Assembly (NCBI RefSeq): GCF_001563265.1
Contig: NZ_CP005083.1
Coordinates: 1,925,001-1,989,000, forward strand
DNA: 64,000 nucleotides
Direction of reading: 5' to 3'
Origin: Sphingobium sp. TKS
GTDB lineage: Bacteria > Pseudomonadota > Alphaproteobacteria > Sphingomonadales > Sphingomonadaceae
A model generated the notes under the pieces. That model was given only the letters and a program-made list of their open reading frames with translations, ran no database searches and was not told the origin of the DNA. The translations under genes and the position numbers were made by a program. How positions within the stretch are numbered: position 1 is the first letter of the stretch; each line of letters starts with the position of its first letter. This document shows positions 9,546 through 18,099 of the stretch, piece by piece.

Positions 9546-10029
9546 TCTCGTTCGCCGCCTCCGTCTTAGGCAGGGTTACCGTGAGCACACCGTTCTTGAA
9601 GGTCGCGTTTGCCTTGTCGCGGTCGACACTCTGGGGCAGGCCGATGCGCCGTTCGAAGCGGCCATAGCTGCGCTCCGAATAGCCGCGGTCCCTGTCCTCG
9701 ACCTCCGAGCGCTTTTCACCCCGCAGGGTAAGGACGCCGTCCTCGACGGTGATCTCGACATCCTTCTCGTCGAGACCCGGCAGTTCGGCCGTGACGCGGA
9801 TCTCCTTGTCGGTCTCGCCGAGCTCGACATGCGGCCAGCCGGCAGCGCGGTCGAAGCCGGCGAAGGCGGGCACGCCGAAGCCGCGGAAGGCGTCGTCGAA
9901 CAGCCGGTTCATCCCGCGATGGAGCGAGAGCAACGGATGAGTGTCATTGTCGCGGTTGCGCTCGACGCCGACCGGGACGGGGAGCCGGTTTTCCTGCCGG
10001 CTCCAGGGAATGAGATCACGAAATGCCAT
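9508..10029 (-). CDS. Hsp20 small heat-shock protein
   Basis: 173 residues. ATG 10029 (MAFRDLIPWSRQENRL) is set by AAAGGAG nine bases ahead. The alpha-crystallin domain spans about residues 65-160: ELGETDKEIRVTAELPGLDE, KDVEITVEDGVLTLRGEK, then FKNGVLTVTLPK and the C-terminal extension motif RRIPV (IXI/V type). It is an ATP-independent holdase. It forms an operon with a second, IbpA-like hsp20 gene upstream. Confidence 0.93.
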   Translation of the reverse strand: MAFRDLIPWSRQENRLPVPVGVERNRDNDTHPLLSLHRGMNRLFDDAFRGFGVPAFAGFDRAAGWPHVELGETDKEIRVTAELPGLDEKDVEITVEDGVLTLRGEKRSEVEDRDRGYSERSYGRFERRIGLPQSVDRDKANATFKNGVLTVTLPKTEAANENVRRIPVNGKAA

Positions 10030-10125
10030 GATGATCATCTCCTTTTCTGGCTGGAAGTTGGTGGACCCTGCCGGTCGCCGCTGGCGGGGGGTTGCGGCGG
10101 CGCCGGCAGGCCACTTTGCCAAGGA

Positions 10126-10599
10126 TCAGGCCGCTTCGAGGGCCTTGTCCTTGGGCGCTTCGATCCGATCCTGGGCAGTCGTGCTGCCGCTGATCGTGAT
10201 CTTACGCGGCTTCATCGCCTCGGGGACGACACGCTTGAGCGCGATGCTCAACAGGCCGTTCTCGAAGCTGGCGTTGCCGGCCTCGACGAAATCGGCGAGC
10301 TGGAAGCGCCGCTCGAAGGCGCGCGCGGCGATACCGCGGTGCAGATACTCGGCCTTGCCGTCGTCGTCGGCGCGCTTGCCGGTGACGCTGAGAAGGTTCT
10401 GCTGGGCGACCACCTCGATATCCTCGGGGCGGAAGCCGGCGACCGCCAGCGTGATGCGATAGCTGTCATCGCCTTCCCTCAGAATGTCGAAAGGCGGATA
10501 GCCATCGTCTTCACGCGCGCCCGCCTCGAGCAGGTTGAAGAGGCGGTCGAAGCCGACGGTCGAGCGCCGATAGGGCGCAAAGTCGAAGTTGGTTCTCAT
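10126..10599 (-). CDS. Hsp20 small heat-shock protein, IbpA-like
   Basis: 157 residues from ATG 10599 (MRTNFDFAPYRRSTVGFDRL) with AGGAGG upstream. It belongs to the class A/IbpA type: SYRITLAVAGFRPEDIEVVA, LLSVTGKR, YLHRGIAARAFERRF and ENGLLSIAL. Upstream lies an RpoH-type promoter, so this gene leads a heat-shock operon of two different Hsp20 classes that could co-assemble. Confidence 0.93.
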   Translation of the reverse strand: MRTNFDFAPYRRSTVGFDRLFNLLEAGAREDDGYPPFDILREGDDSYRITLAVAGFRPEDIEVVAQQNLLSVTGKRADDDGKAEYLHRGIAARAFERRFQLADFVEAGNASFENGLLSIALKRVVPEAMKPRKITISGSTTAQDRIEAPKDKALEAA

Positions 10600-10705
10600 C
10601 TCCAAATCCTCCTGGTGAAGCAACTTGGGCATGAGAAGCGCCGGAAACGGAGAGCCGGCACCCTCTGTGTCCAGCCGGACCCGGTATTGGCGTCCGGCAT
10701 GGATC

Positions 10706-10733
10706 AGATAGGAGCGCAAAAGCTCTCTTCAAG
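10706..10733 (-). promoter_or_regulatory. RpoH (sigma-32)-type promoter of the hsp20 operon
   Basis: Minus strand CTTGAA (10733-10728), 14 bases, TCCTATCT (10713-10706). This matches the alphaproteobacterial RpoH form CTTGAA-N13/14-CCCTATnT closely and lies about 110 bases ahead of the hsp20 start. Confidence 0.65.
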
Positions 10734-10949
10734 ATCCTATAAATCATGTCGCAATCGCGTCGGGCGAATTGATATTTCCTCGTCCGTAGATTCGCCAGCG
10801 CCGAGAAGGGCGGCCAGCCAAGCTCCCGCCAGGAACCACCAAAATCGAGAAGCAATGATAGCAACCAAATGCTGTTCCTCATTTTCCGATGGCACGTTCG
10901 CGCACTGCTAACGACGGGGCGCATCGCCGATTCGCTAGCCTTGTATTGC

Positions 10950-11711
10950 TCAGGGCAGATATCGGCTTGGAGGAACACCCAAAATACGTCGGAACATCGT
11001 CGAGAAGTTCGCCGGGCTGTCATAACCGAGATCGAGTGCGATCGCTGTCACAGATTCGCCCGCAGCGAGCCGCGGCAAGGCCACGGACAGACAAGCCTGC
11101 TGGCGCCACTCCGCAAAGCTCATTCCCGTCTCGCGCCGGAAAAGCCGAGTAAAGCGACGGCGATTCATCGCGAGAACATCCGCCCATTGGTCGATCGTCG
11201 CTGTCGCTTGCGGTCGCTCCAGAAAAAGGTGGCACTGCGCTGCCAGCTTGGCCTCGCGTGGAAAGGGAACGGCCAGCGGGATCACCGGCGCCTCTTCGAG
11301 TTCGGCCACGAGCAGCTTCATGACAAGTCCGTCGCGCCCGACCTCGTCATATTCGAGCGGTACCACGGCGGCTGCGAGCAGGAGCTGGCGCAGCAAAGGT
11401 GAAATCGCGACGACGCGACAGGATCGGCCGAAGTCGCGACAGGCACGCGGTTCGATCAGCACGCTGCGGGTTTGGACCGCGCCAACCATGCGTGTCGCAT
11501 GTGGTGTTCCACCCGGAATCCAGACGGCGCGCTCTGGCGGTGCGACCCAGGCGCCGTCGGGCGTGCTCACTGCGATGACGCCGCTTGCCGCATAGAGCAA
11601 CTGTACGCGCCGATGCTTGTGCTCGGCGAGCTCGAAGGACGGCGGATAATCATTCCCGATCCCGACCACGGGCCTCGGAACATCCTCATGATCATCTGGA
11701 TGGCGGTGCAT
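10950..11711 (-). CDS. AraC-family regulator with N-terminal cupin (NimR-like)
   Basis: 253 residues. An N-terminal cupin sensor (HKHRRVQLLYAASGVIAV, AVWIPGGTPHATRM) is followed by a double helix-turn-helix: RRRFTRLFRRETGMSFAEWR and VTAIALDLGYDSPANFSTMF, ending ILGVPPSRY. This is the NimR/YdiP type. It is divergent from an MFS exporter gene with about 90 bases between them, so it probably senses the exported compound and controls that gene. Neither gene fits the chaperone theme around them. Confidence 0.9.
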   Translation of the reverse strand: MHRHPDDHEDVPRPVVGIGNDYPPSFELAEHKHRRVQLLYAASGVIAVSTPDGAWVAPPERAVWIPGGTPHATRMVGAVQTRSVLIEPRACRDFGRSCRVVAISPLLRQLLLAAAVVPLEYDEVGRDGLVMKLLVAELEEAPVIPLAVPFPREAKLAAQCHLFLERPQATATIDQWADVLAMNRRRFTRLFRRETGMSFAEWRQQACLSVALPRLAAGESVTAIALDLGYDSPANFSTMFRRILGVPPSRYLP

Positions 11712-11804
11712 AGGACTGCCCTGCTCTCAAAGTCGATTGGCCCATATGTCGAAGCGGGACGCGCTGGGAAAGGCTAAGCGCCCCTCTCCAGGGAAGGAGC
11801 GCGA

Positions 11805-13010
11805 ATGAACGAGACGATAACGCCGACGTCGAAGCCTCAGGCAGCGACCGAGACAGTGTTCGGCGTGATCGTTGCGATCAGCTTCTGCCACCTGCTCAAC
11901 GACATGATGCAGTCGCTTCTTCCGGCCATCTATCCGGGGCTCAAGGCCGAGTTCGGTCTAAGCTTCGGCCAGATCGGCCTCGTAACGCTCGCCTACCAGG
12001 TTACCGCCTCGATCCTACAGCCTTTGGTCGGCCTGTATGCGGACAAGAGGCCGACGCCGCTTGCATTGCCGGGCGGTACGCTCTTCTCGCTCGCCGGCCT
12101 CGCGGTGCTATCCGCGGCGCACAGCTACGCCCTTGTGCTGCTCGGCGCGTCGCTGCTCGGTGTAGGTTCTTCTGTCTTCCATCCCGAATCCTCCCGCGTC
12201 GCCCGCATGGCCGCGGGGCGACGGCACGGCCTAGCGCAGTCGCTGTTCCAGGTCGGCGGTAATGCCGGCCAGGCGCTGGGCCCACTCGCCGCCGCTTTGG
12301 TCGTCGTGCGCTGGGGGCAGTCGAGTCTCGCTTTCTTCGCATTGCTGGCGCTGCTCTCGGGCGCCGTGCTTTGGAACGTCGCCAGCTGGTATCGCCACCA
12401 CGGCTTGATTCGCTTGAAGGCGGGAGTGCGGGTTTCCGCCGTGGGTCGGCTGGCCGAGGTTCGCGCCGCTCGTGGTATTTCGATCCTGCTGGCGCTGATC
12501 TTCTCGAAATATGTCTATCTCGCCAGCCTCACGAGCTACTTCACCTTTTATCTGATCCACCGCTTCGGCGTGTCGGTGCAGAATGCGCAGCTCCATCTTT
12601 TCGCCTTCCTCGCGGCGGTAGCGATGGGCACTGTCGCCGGCGGTCCGCTCGGCGACCGCTTCGGACGCAAATACGTAATCTGGTTCTCGATCCTGGGCTG
12701 CCTGCCGTTCACACTGCTGCTGCCTCACGTCGGCCTGTTCTGGACAGGGCCGCTGACGATTGTGATCGGCCTGATCCTGGCCTCCGCGTTTCCCGCGATC
12801 GTCGTGTTCGCGCAGGAGCTGGTGCCGGGCAAGGTCGGGATGATCTCGGGACTGTTTTTCGGCTTTTCCTTCGGCATGGGCGGGCTCGGCGCAGCGGTGC
12901 TCGGCTGGCTCGCCGACCTGACCAGCATCGAGACGGTCTATCAGCTCTGCGCCTTCCTGCCTGCGATCGGGTTGCTCACCGCGCTGCTTCCCGACATCGA
13001 ACAGAACTGA
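11805..13010 (+). CDS. fsr: MFS drug exporter, fosmidomycin-resistance (Fsr) type
   Basis: 401 residues, 12 predicted membrane helices, AAGGAG seven bases ahead of ATG. The N-terminus FCHLLNDMMQSLLPAIYPGL and SFGQIGLVTLAYQVTASILQ match the Fsr family of proton-driven inner-membrane exporters, as does GVGSSVFHPESSRVARMAAG. Members export fosmidomycin and other small molecules; the true substrate here is unknown. Likely regulated by the divergent AraC protein. Confidence 0.92.
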   Translation: MNETITPTSKPQAATETVFGVIVAISFCHLLNDMMQSLLPAIYPGLKAEFGLSFGQIGLVTLAYQVTASILQPLVGLYADKRPTPLALPGGTLFSLAGLAVLSAAHSYALVLLGASLLGVGSSVFHPESSRVARMAAGRRHGLAQSLFQVGGNAGQALGPLAAALVVVRWGQSSLAFFALLALLSGAVLWNVASWYRHHGLIRLKAGVRVSAVGRLAEVRAARGISILLALIFSKYVYLASLTSYFTFYLIHRFGVSVQNAQLHLFAFLAAVAMGTVAGGPLGDRFGRKYVIWFSILGCLPFTLLLPHVGLFWTGPLTIVIGLILASAFPAIVVFAQELVPGKVGMISGLFFGFSFGMGGLGAAVLGWLADLTSIETVYQLCAFLPAIGLLTALLPDIEQN

Positions 13011-13182
13011 GTGGCCGGCCTTGCGGTGCCGGTAATGCAGCAATTGCCGCATCTGAAGCGCGCCGATGAAGAGGTCGGTATGCCTTTCATGCCAGAAAAG
13101 GAGAGCCGTTGTACCTCTTCGGCTGAGCGCGCCCGGCTATCGGACGCCTTGGCAGATCCCGCAAAGCTGCGGTCGTCTGACC

Positions 13183-13202
13183 CATACGTAGATGACCCGA
13201 TA
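13183..13202 (+). promoter_or_regulatory. Candidate FixJ box 1 (USP)
   Basis: CATACGTA-GATG-ACCCGATA, 82 bases before the USP start at 13285. It matches the dyad shared by the other boxes listed here. Confidence 0.55.
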
Positions 13203-13284
13203 GGGAGGCAAGGCTTCGTGGCCTAGTGACTGCGAAACGCGGGATTAAAGCCCAGCGGACCGACACATCGCAGGAGGTTCACAG

Positions 13285-14118
13285 GTGAGTTACGCACGTC
13301 TGATGGTCCATCTCGAGCTCGGCAAGTCGAACGCCGCGCTGCTCACTGTCGCCGGTGATCTCGCCGAGCGATCTCATGCCAGCCTTGTCGGAATTGCCGC
13401 CGCGCAGCCATTGGTCGCCACCCCATATGCCGGCGCCTTCATCTCCGGAGAAGCGATCGAGCTCGACCGAGCGGAGATCGAACGCGAAGCGAAGGTCGCA
13501 CAGTCCGAATTTCAGACGATATTGAGTGGTCGCGTCGCTGATCTGGAATGGCGCTGCATGGAAACGACCGCGCTGCTTTCGGACTACTTGGCGAGCGAGG
13601 CGCGCAGCGTCGATGTCATTGTTACGGCACCCGATCGTGGCGGAGGGTTGCTTCCGGATACCCGACGCACCAGTGTTGGTGACCTGGTGATGCGCGCCGG
13701 ACGGCCGGTAATCATTGTTCCGACGCATGCTACCGGGCTAAAGCCGGAGCGCGCGCTCGTCGCCTGGAAGGACTGTCGCGAGGCACGGCGCGCCGCGCTC
13801 GATGCTTTGCCGCTGCTCGAAATCGCCGGTCATGTGACAGTGGTCGAGGTCGCGAGGAAGGAGGACGAGGCTGCGGCGAGGCGGCGCCTGACAGATGTGG
13901 CCGATTGGCTCAAGCGCCATGGGATCCTGGCAGAGATCCTCGTCTCGCCGGCGACCGGTGATGATGTCGCGGCCCTTTCGACACTCGCGAGGGCAGAACG
14001 CGCCGACGTCATCGTCGCGGGTGCCTATGGACACAGCCGGCTCCGAGAGTGGACGTTCGGAGGCATGACCGCTGATTTGTTGCTGAATCCCGCATGTTGT
14101 GTGCTGCTGTCCCGCTGA
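13285..14118 (+). CDS. Tandem universal stress protein (UspA x2)
   Basis: 277 residues from GTG 13285, with AGGAGG seven bases ahead. Two Usp folds: residues 1-145 (degenerate) and 150-277, the second ending VIVAGAYGHSRLREWTFGGM, i.e. the G-2X-G-9X-G ATP-binding loop. Usp proteins modulate survival in growth arrest and hypoxia by unclear biochemistry. The same GAYGHSRLRE signature recurs in the genes at 26404, 32589 and, as GAYAHSRFHE, 54665, so these are local paralogues. A candidate FixJ box lies upstream. Confidence 0.92.
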   Translation: MSYARLMVHLELGKSNAALLTVAGDLAERSHASLVGIAAAQPLVATPYAGAFISGEAIELDRAEIEREAKVAQSEFQTILSGRVADLEWRCMETTALLSDYLASEARSVDVIVTAPDRGGGLLPDTRRTSVGDLVMRAGRPVIIVPTHATGLKPERALVAWKDCREARRAALDALPLLEIAGHVTVVEVARKEDEAAARRRLTDVADWLKRHGILAEILVSPATGDDVAALSTLARAERADVIVAGAYGHSRLREWTFGGMTADLLLNPACCVLLSR

Positions 14119-14256
14119 CCATTTTCGAGACGCTGCAGGACAGCCGGGTTCGGCGCGAATGCGCGATCAATGCCGATGACCGGACATAATCGCGCTGCTC
14201 GTGCCGCACACGCGCGCCTCGCCGGCGAATTGACGCTCGCGCCAAATAGCGACGAG

Positions 14257-14276
14257 TATCCGTAACACTACCGATA
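14257..14276 (+). promoter_or_regulatory. Candidate FixJ box 2 (best dyad)
   Basis: TATCCGTA-ACAC-TACCGATA: an almost perfect inverted repeat (one mismatch pair) 55 bases before the start of the 37-residue membrane peptide. Confidence 0.6.
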
Positions 14277-14331
14277 TGCCCGTCAGGGTCGCAAAGCGAA
14301 GCTTTCCTCGCTTACGAAAAGGGGAATCTCC

Positions 14332-14445
14332 ATGCATACGATAGCTAGAATTCGTCAGTCGGTCGATGTCATCTTCCTGTACGGTTTGGCAGCGGGGCTG
14401 ATGTGGCTCATCGCCGCAACCATCATGGCAAAGCTCCCGGAATGA
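14332..14445 (+). CDS. 37-residue single-pass membrane peptide
   Basis: ATG 14332, preceded by AAAAGGGGA, encodes a polar N-terminus (MHTIARIRQSVDV) and one hydrophobic helix (IFLYGLAAGLMWLIAATIMA), ending KLPE. Its stop overlaps the start of the next gene (ATGA), and a candidate FixJ box is upstream; these three facts support a real gene. No family recognised. A role as a small membrane regulator or as a leader for the secreted protein behind it is possible. Confidence 0.65.
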   Translation: MHTIARIRQSVDVIFLYGLAAGLMWLIAATIMAKLPE

Positions 14446-15065
14446 AGTGTCATCCGCGTGGCGGATGTCTGCTGGCGCTTGGTCTGAGCGCCTTGCTCGC
14501 CTTTCCGGTTTCCGCCCCGGCTCGAACCGCTTCTGCCGCCGCCGAAGCAACCACCCCTACCGGCTTCCGCCTCGATCCTGACGGAACCCTGGTGCATGAG
14601 GGAAGCGGCACTCGCTTTCCGCGGACGCTCGCGGGCTTCACGCGCGTGACGGAACAGGGCTATGATCCGAGCGGCCAGTATGTTTCGGTCGAATATCGTG
14701 CGCCAGCGCGTGATTCAACAATCGTCGTGCGGATTTCACTGGTTCACATCGAGCAGATGTCCGCCAGAGATCACTATGAAATCATGAAATGGCTTGCGCG
14801 AAGGTATTTCGATGAAAGCACACCGGTATCCGAAGGCCCCGTTCTTCTTCCCGACATGCCTGAAGATTCGGTGTGGCGCGGGCGATTCCGCGGCAACCGA
14901 CAAGGCCGGCCGTTTGAATTCAGCCTTACGACGGTCGATTTGGGCTATTGGGGTGCCCGAATTGCAACGGCCTATCCCGAAGCCGGGCATATCGAAGCGG
15001 AACAGCGGCTCGATGCATTCATACATGGATTGCGCGCCTTGGCACCGTCCAGGACTGCCCGTTAG
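14442..15065 (+). CDS. Exported hypothetical protein, coupled to the 37-aa peptide
   Basis: 207 residues. ATG 14442 sits in the ATGA overlap with the previous stop. A signal peptide (CLLALGLSALLAFPVSAPAR, ATA-A type cleavage) precedes a compact domain: DGTLVHEGSGTRFPRTLAGF, YVSVEYRAPARDSTIVVRIS, FSLTTVDLGYWGARIATAYP. I do not recognise the family; the pattern (secreted, beta-rich, about 180 residues) suggests a periplasmic protein. Confidence 0.65.
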   Translation: MKCHPRGGCLLALGLSALLAFPVSAPARTASAAAEATTPTGFRLDPDGTLVHEGSGTRFPRTLAGFTRVTEQGYDPSGQYVSVEYRAPARDSTIVVRISLVHIEQMSARDHYEIMKWLARRYFDESTPVSEGPVLLPDMPEDSVWRGRFRGNRQGRPFEFSLTTVDLGYWGARIATAYPEAGHIEAEQRLDAFIHGLRALAPSRTAR

Positions 15066-15448
15066 GGTCGACTTCTTCCGCTGGCTGTTTGCGCAAGCAG
15101 CTCTTCAGGGACGATCTGCGACAATCTATCCTTGGGCGCGCGTCGACCCTTCAATGCGATCTGCAGGATAGGGGTCGCTGCATCTGAAAAGGTCCGGGTG
15201 AAAAGCAGTGTTGTGCACGCGCTTTCGCCGACCAGCCGCTGGGCCGCCCACGAGATGGCCAACATCGACGGCTGCTTCCGTCCGAAGCTTCGCGAAGGTA
15301 GCGCAACAGCCGGGCGATAATCTCGCGATCGAGTGCCGATCCCGCGATCCACCTTCACCTGGGAAATTTACGGAGTTCGGAGCGTTCACCCTGGCGTTAG
15401 ATTCTCTGAACCGAATTCCCGGAGGGTAGCTCAGATTGCCTGCTGCGC
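15066..15448. other. Non-coding stretch before the atypical receiver gene
   Basis: No gene I can support. A few frames stay open on both strands but have no ribosome site and no recognisable domain. No strong FixJ-like box was seen. Confidence 0.4.
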
Positions 15449-15862
15449 GTGACAGATAATCCCGCAGATCCGCAGGTTTCAGAACCGATGGTCCTCGTGG
15501 TCGAAAGCGACGCCGGGCTAAGGCGCGCGATGCACCTTTTGCTCATCGCGCGGGGTTATGGCGTGAAGGCCTACGCAGATGAGGGCTTCCTCATCGGCGA
15601 CCCTGCGACGAGGGATGGAGCGTGCCTGATCGCCGAGTACCGCCCCCCATATGCCGACGGCATCGGTCTCCTGCGTCAACTTCGGGCTGCCCGCTGGCAC
15701 CATCCCGCCATCTTAACAACTGACGATCGTTCGGCCGAGACTGAGTCGCGCGCTCACGGTGCGGGCTATGCGCATGTTCTCCGCAAGCCATTCGCTCATC
15801 ACGTCCTACTGGACCTCGTCGACGGGGTTCTGTCGCGCGGCCCGCGTCAGGCGCGAGAATGA
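15449..15862 (+). CDS. Atypical single-domain response regulator (phospho-Asp replaced by Glu)
   Basis: 137 residues, CheY-like fold only: MVLVVESDAGLRRAMHLLLI, ACLIAEYRPPYADGIGLLRQ and VLRKPF. At the phosphoacceptor position E63 stands where the paralogue at 15921/19884 has Asp (AEYRPPYADG against ADYRMPGMDG); the conserved Lys is kept. A Glu can mimic a phosphorylated state, so this may be constitutively active or signal-independent (inference). The start is uncertain (GTG 15449, no near ribosome site; ATG 15488 is an alternative). It is convergent with the split regulator. Confidence 0.7.
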   Translation: MTDNPADPQVSEPMVLVVESDAGLRRAMHLLLIARGYGVKAYADEGFLIGDPATRDGACLIAEYRPPYADGIGLLRQLRAARWHHPAILTTDDRSAETESRAHGAGYAHVLRKPFAHHVLLDLVDGVLSRGPRQARE

Positions 15863-15920
15863 CACTTCCGGCCATCACGCATTTAAGGTTTGATCGCCGG
15901 CATAGGTCTGCGGTGCGGTT

Positions 15921-16229
15921 TCACGAGGGAGCCGTACTGAAGGCGGCTGGGTTCGCCGTGATACGGGCGACTGCGTCAACAAGCGCGTGCTCGCGCAACG
16001 GCTTGTCGATGACTATGCTGAAGCCATCCTTCGTCGCCCGCTCCACCAGTTCTGGTGATATATAGGCGGTGATGAGTATCGCCGGTTGCTGCCATCCTCT
16101 CGCACGAAGGAATCGCAGAACTTCGATTCCGTCCATTCCCGGCATGCGATAGTCCGCAACGAGGCAGATCGCCTCATCCGCGAGCGGATCTGCAAGCAGC
16201 GCCGCGCTGGATGCGTATGACCGTATGTC
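15921..16229 (-). pseudogene. Response regulator, C-terminal part (split by insertion)
   Basis: Reads DIRSYASSAALLADPLADEA, then CLVADYRMPGMDGIEVLRFL with the phosphoacceptor Asp, ILITAY and the KP motif (VIDKPLREHALVDAV), then a stop. It begins inside the receiver fold with no start codon. Its missing 38 residues are at 19771-19884 on the same strand, beyond the inserted unit. Joined across the GTCAT repeat the frame is exact and gives a 139-residue single-domain receiver. Confidence 0.85.
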
Positions 16230-16231
16230 AT
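16227..16231. repeat. Target-site duplication, left copy (GTCAT)
   Basis: GTCAT here and at 19771-19775 flank the 3.5-kb insert; removing one copy plus the insert restores the regulator frame. Confidence 0.75.
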
Positions 16232-17495
16232 GCCAGATAAACCAGAATGGCGCCGGACTCAAGGGCAGTTGCTCATCTCGCCGATTCGGCGATCCCCGTC
16301 CGACGATGCCGATGCGCTGAAGGCACGGCTCTACGCGATGCTGCCGCGTGTCCGCATCACCGACCTGCTGGTCGAGGTTGCCGCATGGTCGGGTTTCGCC
16401 GACCGTTTCGTCCATGCCCGCAGCGGCGCACCCGCCTCCGACCCGTCCGCGCTGATGGGTGCGATCCTCGCCGACGCGACCAACCTGGGCCTCGGGCGCA
16501 TGGCGGAAAGCTCGCGCGGGCTGACCTTGCCCCGCCTGCGTTGGACCGCCGAGTGGCATGTGCGCGACGAAACCTATCTGTCGGCGCTGGCCGCGATCGT
16601 CGATTGTCATACCGCGCATCCGCTCGCGGCGGTCTGGGGACCGGGTGATACATCGTCGTCGGACGGCCAGTTCTTCCGCGCTGGCGGTCAGGGCGAAGCC
16701 CGCGCCGACCGCAACGCCCGCTACGGCACCGAACCCGGCGTGCTGTTTTACACCCATGTCACCGACCGCTTCACACCATTCCATACCAAGGTCATCGCTG
16801 CCAATGCCGGTGAGGCCGCGCATGTCCTCGACGGCTTGCTCGACCATGAGAGCGAGCTGGTGATCCGCGAGCACGCGACCGACACCGCCGGCGCGGTCGA
16901 TCACGTCTTCGGCCTGTGCCACCTGCTCGGCTTCCGATTCGCGCCGCGCATCCGCGACCTCAACGAACGCCGGCTGTATAGCCTGGCGCCGCTCGATCCG
17001 TGGCCGACCTTGCGTCCGCTCGTTGCCGGCCCGGCCAACGTCCGTGCGATCGAGACGGACTGGGACGAGACGCTACGCCTTGCCGCCTCGATCCGCGCCG
17101 GCACCGTCAGCGCCTCGGTCATGCTGCGCAAGCTGGCGGGTTTTCCACGCCAGAACCCTGTCGCCCGTGCCCTGCGCGAAATCGGGCGGGTCGAGCGCAC
17201 CCTGTTCATGCTCGCCTGGTTCGATGATCCCGACCAGCGGCGCCGCACCAGCAGCATCCTCAACAAGGGCGAAGCCCGCAACGCGCTCGCCCGCGCTATC
17301 TTCTTCAATCGCCTTGGCGAACTGCGCGACCGCACCTTTGAGAACCAGCGGCACCGCGCCTCCGGCCTGACGCTCGTCACCGCGGCTGTGACGCTATGGA
17401 ACACCGTCTATCTCGACCGGGCCGTCCGGCATCTGCGTGGCAACGGCGTCGACGTGCCCGACGAACTGCTCGCCCATGTCGCCCCGCTGGGCTGG
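16232..17495 (+). pseudogene. tnpA: Tn3-family transposase TnpA, C-terminal fragment
   Basis: About 420 residues of the C-terminal catalytic half of a Tn3-type transposase: LPRVRITDLLVEVAAW, ILADATNLGLGRMAESS, TSSSDGQFFRAGG, YGTEPGVLFYTHVTDRF, LLDHESELVIREHATDTAG, LNKGEARNALARAIFFNRLG and PDELLAHVAPLGW. The N-terminal 500 or so residues are absent, the frame starting exactly at the GTCAT junction, and the last residues (normally EHINLTGDY) are replaced by unrelated sequence running to a stop at 17747. Not functional; a passenger in the IS1380-type unit. Confidence 0.9.
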
Positions 17496-17634
17496 CCCAG
17501 TCGGCCCCAAGCTGCGATTTTGGCCAAGTCGGAGAACGTTTTGGGAACGTGGCATTCGGTATTGACGATGGAAATCATAGAAGTCCCGATCCGCCGGCTC
17601 CTAGCCGAAATTCAGGCGATGCCCAATCCGGGGG

Positions 17635-18099
17635 TCATGCGGACGGGCGATCCCAGCGGCGCAGCGCCATGCCGATCAGCGTCACCGCACCGGCGCCCAG
17701 CATCAGCAGCGGCACCGCGACATGCGGGGGCACCGGATGCAGCGTGAAGACGAGCCCCGTCGCCGCCGCGGGCGGATGGACCGCACGGGCCGCCATCATC
17801 AGCAGCAGGCCGAGCGTGGCGGCGATGATCGCGACCAGCACCGAAGCGCCGAACATCCAGCCGGCCAGCGAACCGACGAACGCGGTCGCGGCATGCCCCG
17901 CCATGATCGGCCAGGGCCGCGCCGAGGGAGCCGAGGGGGTCGTGGCAATCAACGCGACCGAATTGACCAGCGGCATCCACATCGCAACGATCGCGAAATG
18001 ATAAGCGAGCCCACCGAACAGCGCGAGGGTGGCGAGAAAGACCGAGCCTGCCAGCCCGATCCGCCGCCACGACATCGCATCGGTCGTCGCCCACTTCAT
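17635..18099 (-). CDS. HPP-family membrane protein
   Basis: 154 residues with four hydrophobic helices and the family signature RAVHPPAAATG. HPP proteins are small integral membrane proteins; a plant relative transports nitrite. The ATG at 18099 directly abuts the inverted-repeat end of the IS (18100), whose sequence supplies the GGAATGCAGG ahead of the start. The original 5' end was probably lost to the IS, and expression may now depend on an IS promoter. It is cargo of the transposition unit. Confidence 0.8.
   Translation of the reverse strand: MKWATTDAMSWRRIGLAGSVFLATLALFGGLAYHFAIVAMWMPLVNSVALIATTPSAPSARPWPIMAGHAATAFVGSLAGWMFGASVLVAIIAATLGLLLMMAARAVHPPAAATGLVFTLHPVPPHVAVPLLMLGAGAVTLIGMALRRWDRPSA

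Noticed and set aside
13011..13226. 71-residue frame after the fsr gene
   Set aside because: No ribosome site, no recognisable domain, and it runs into the FixJ-like box.
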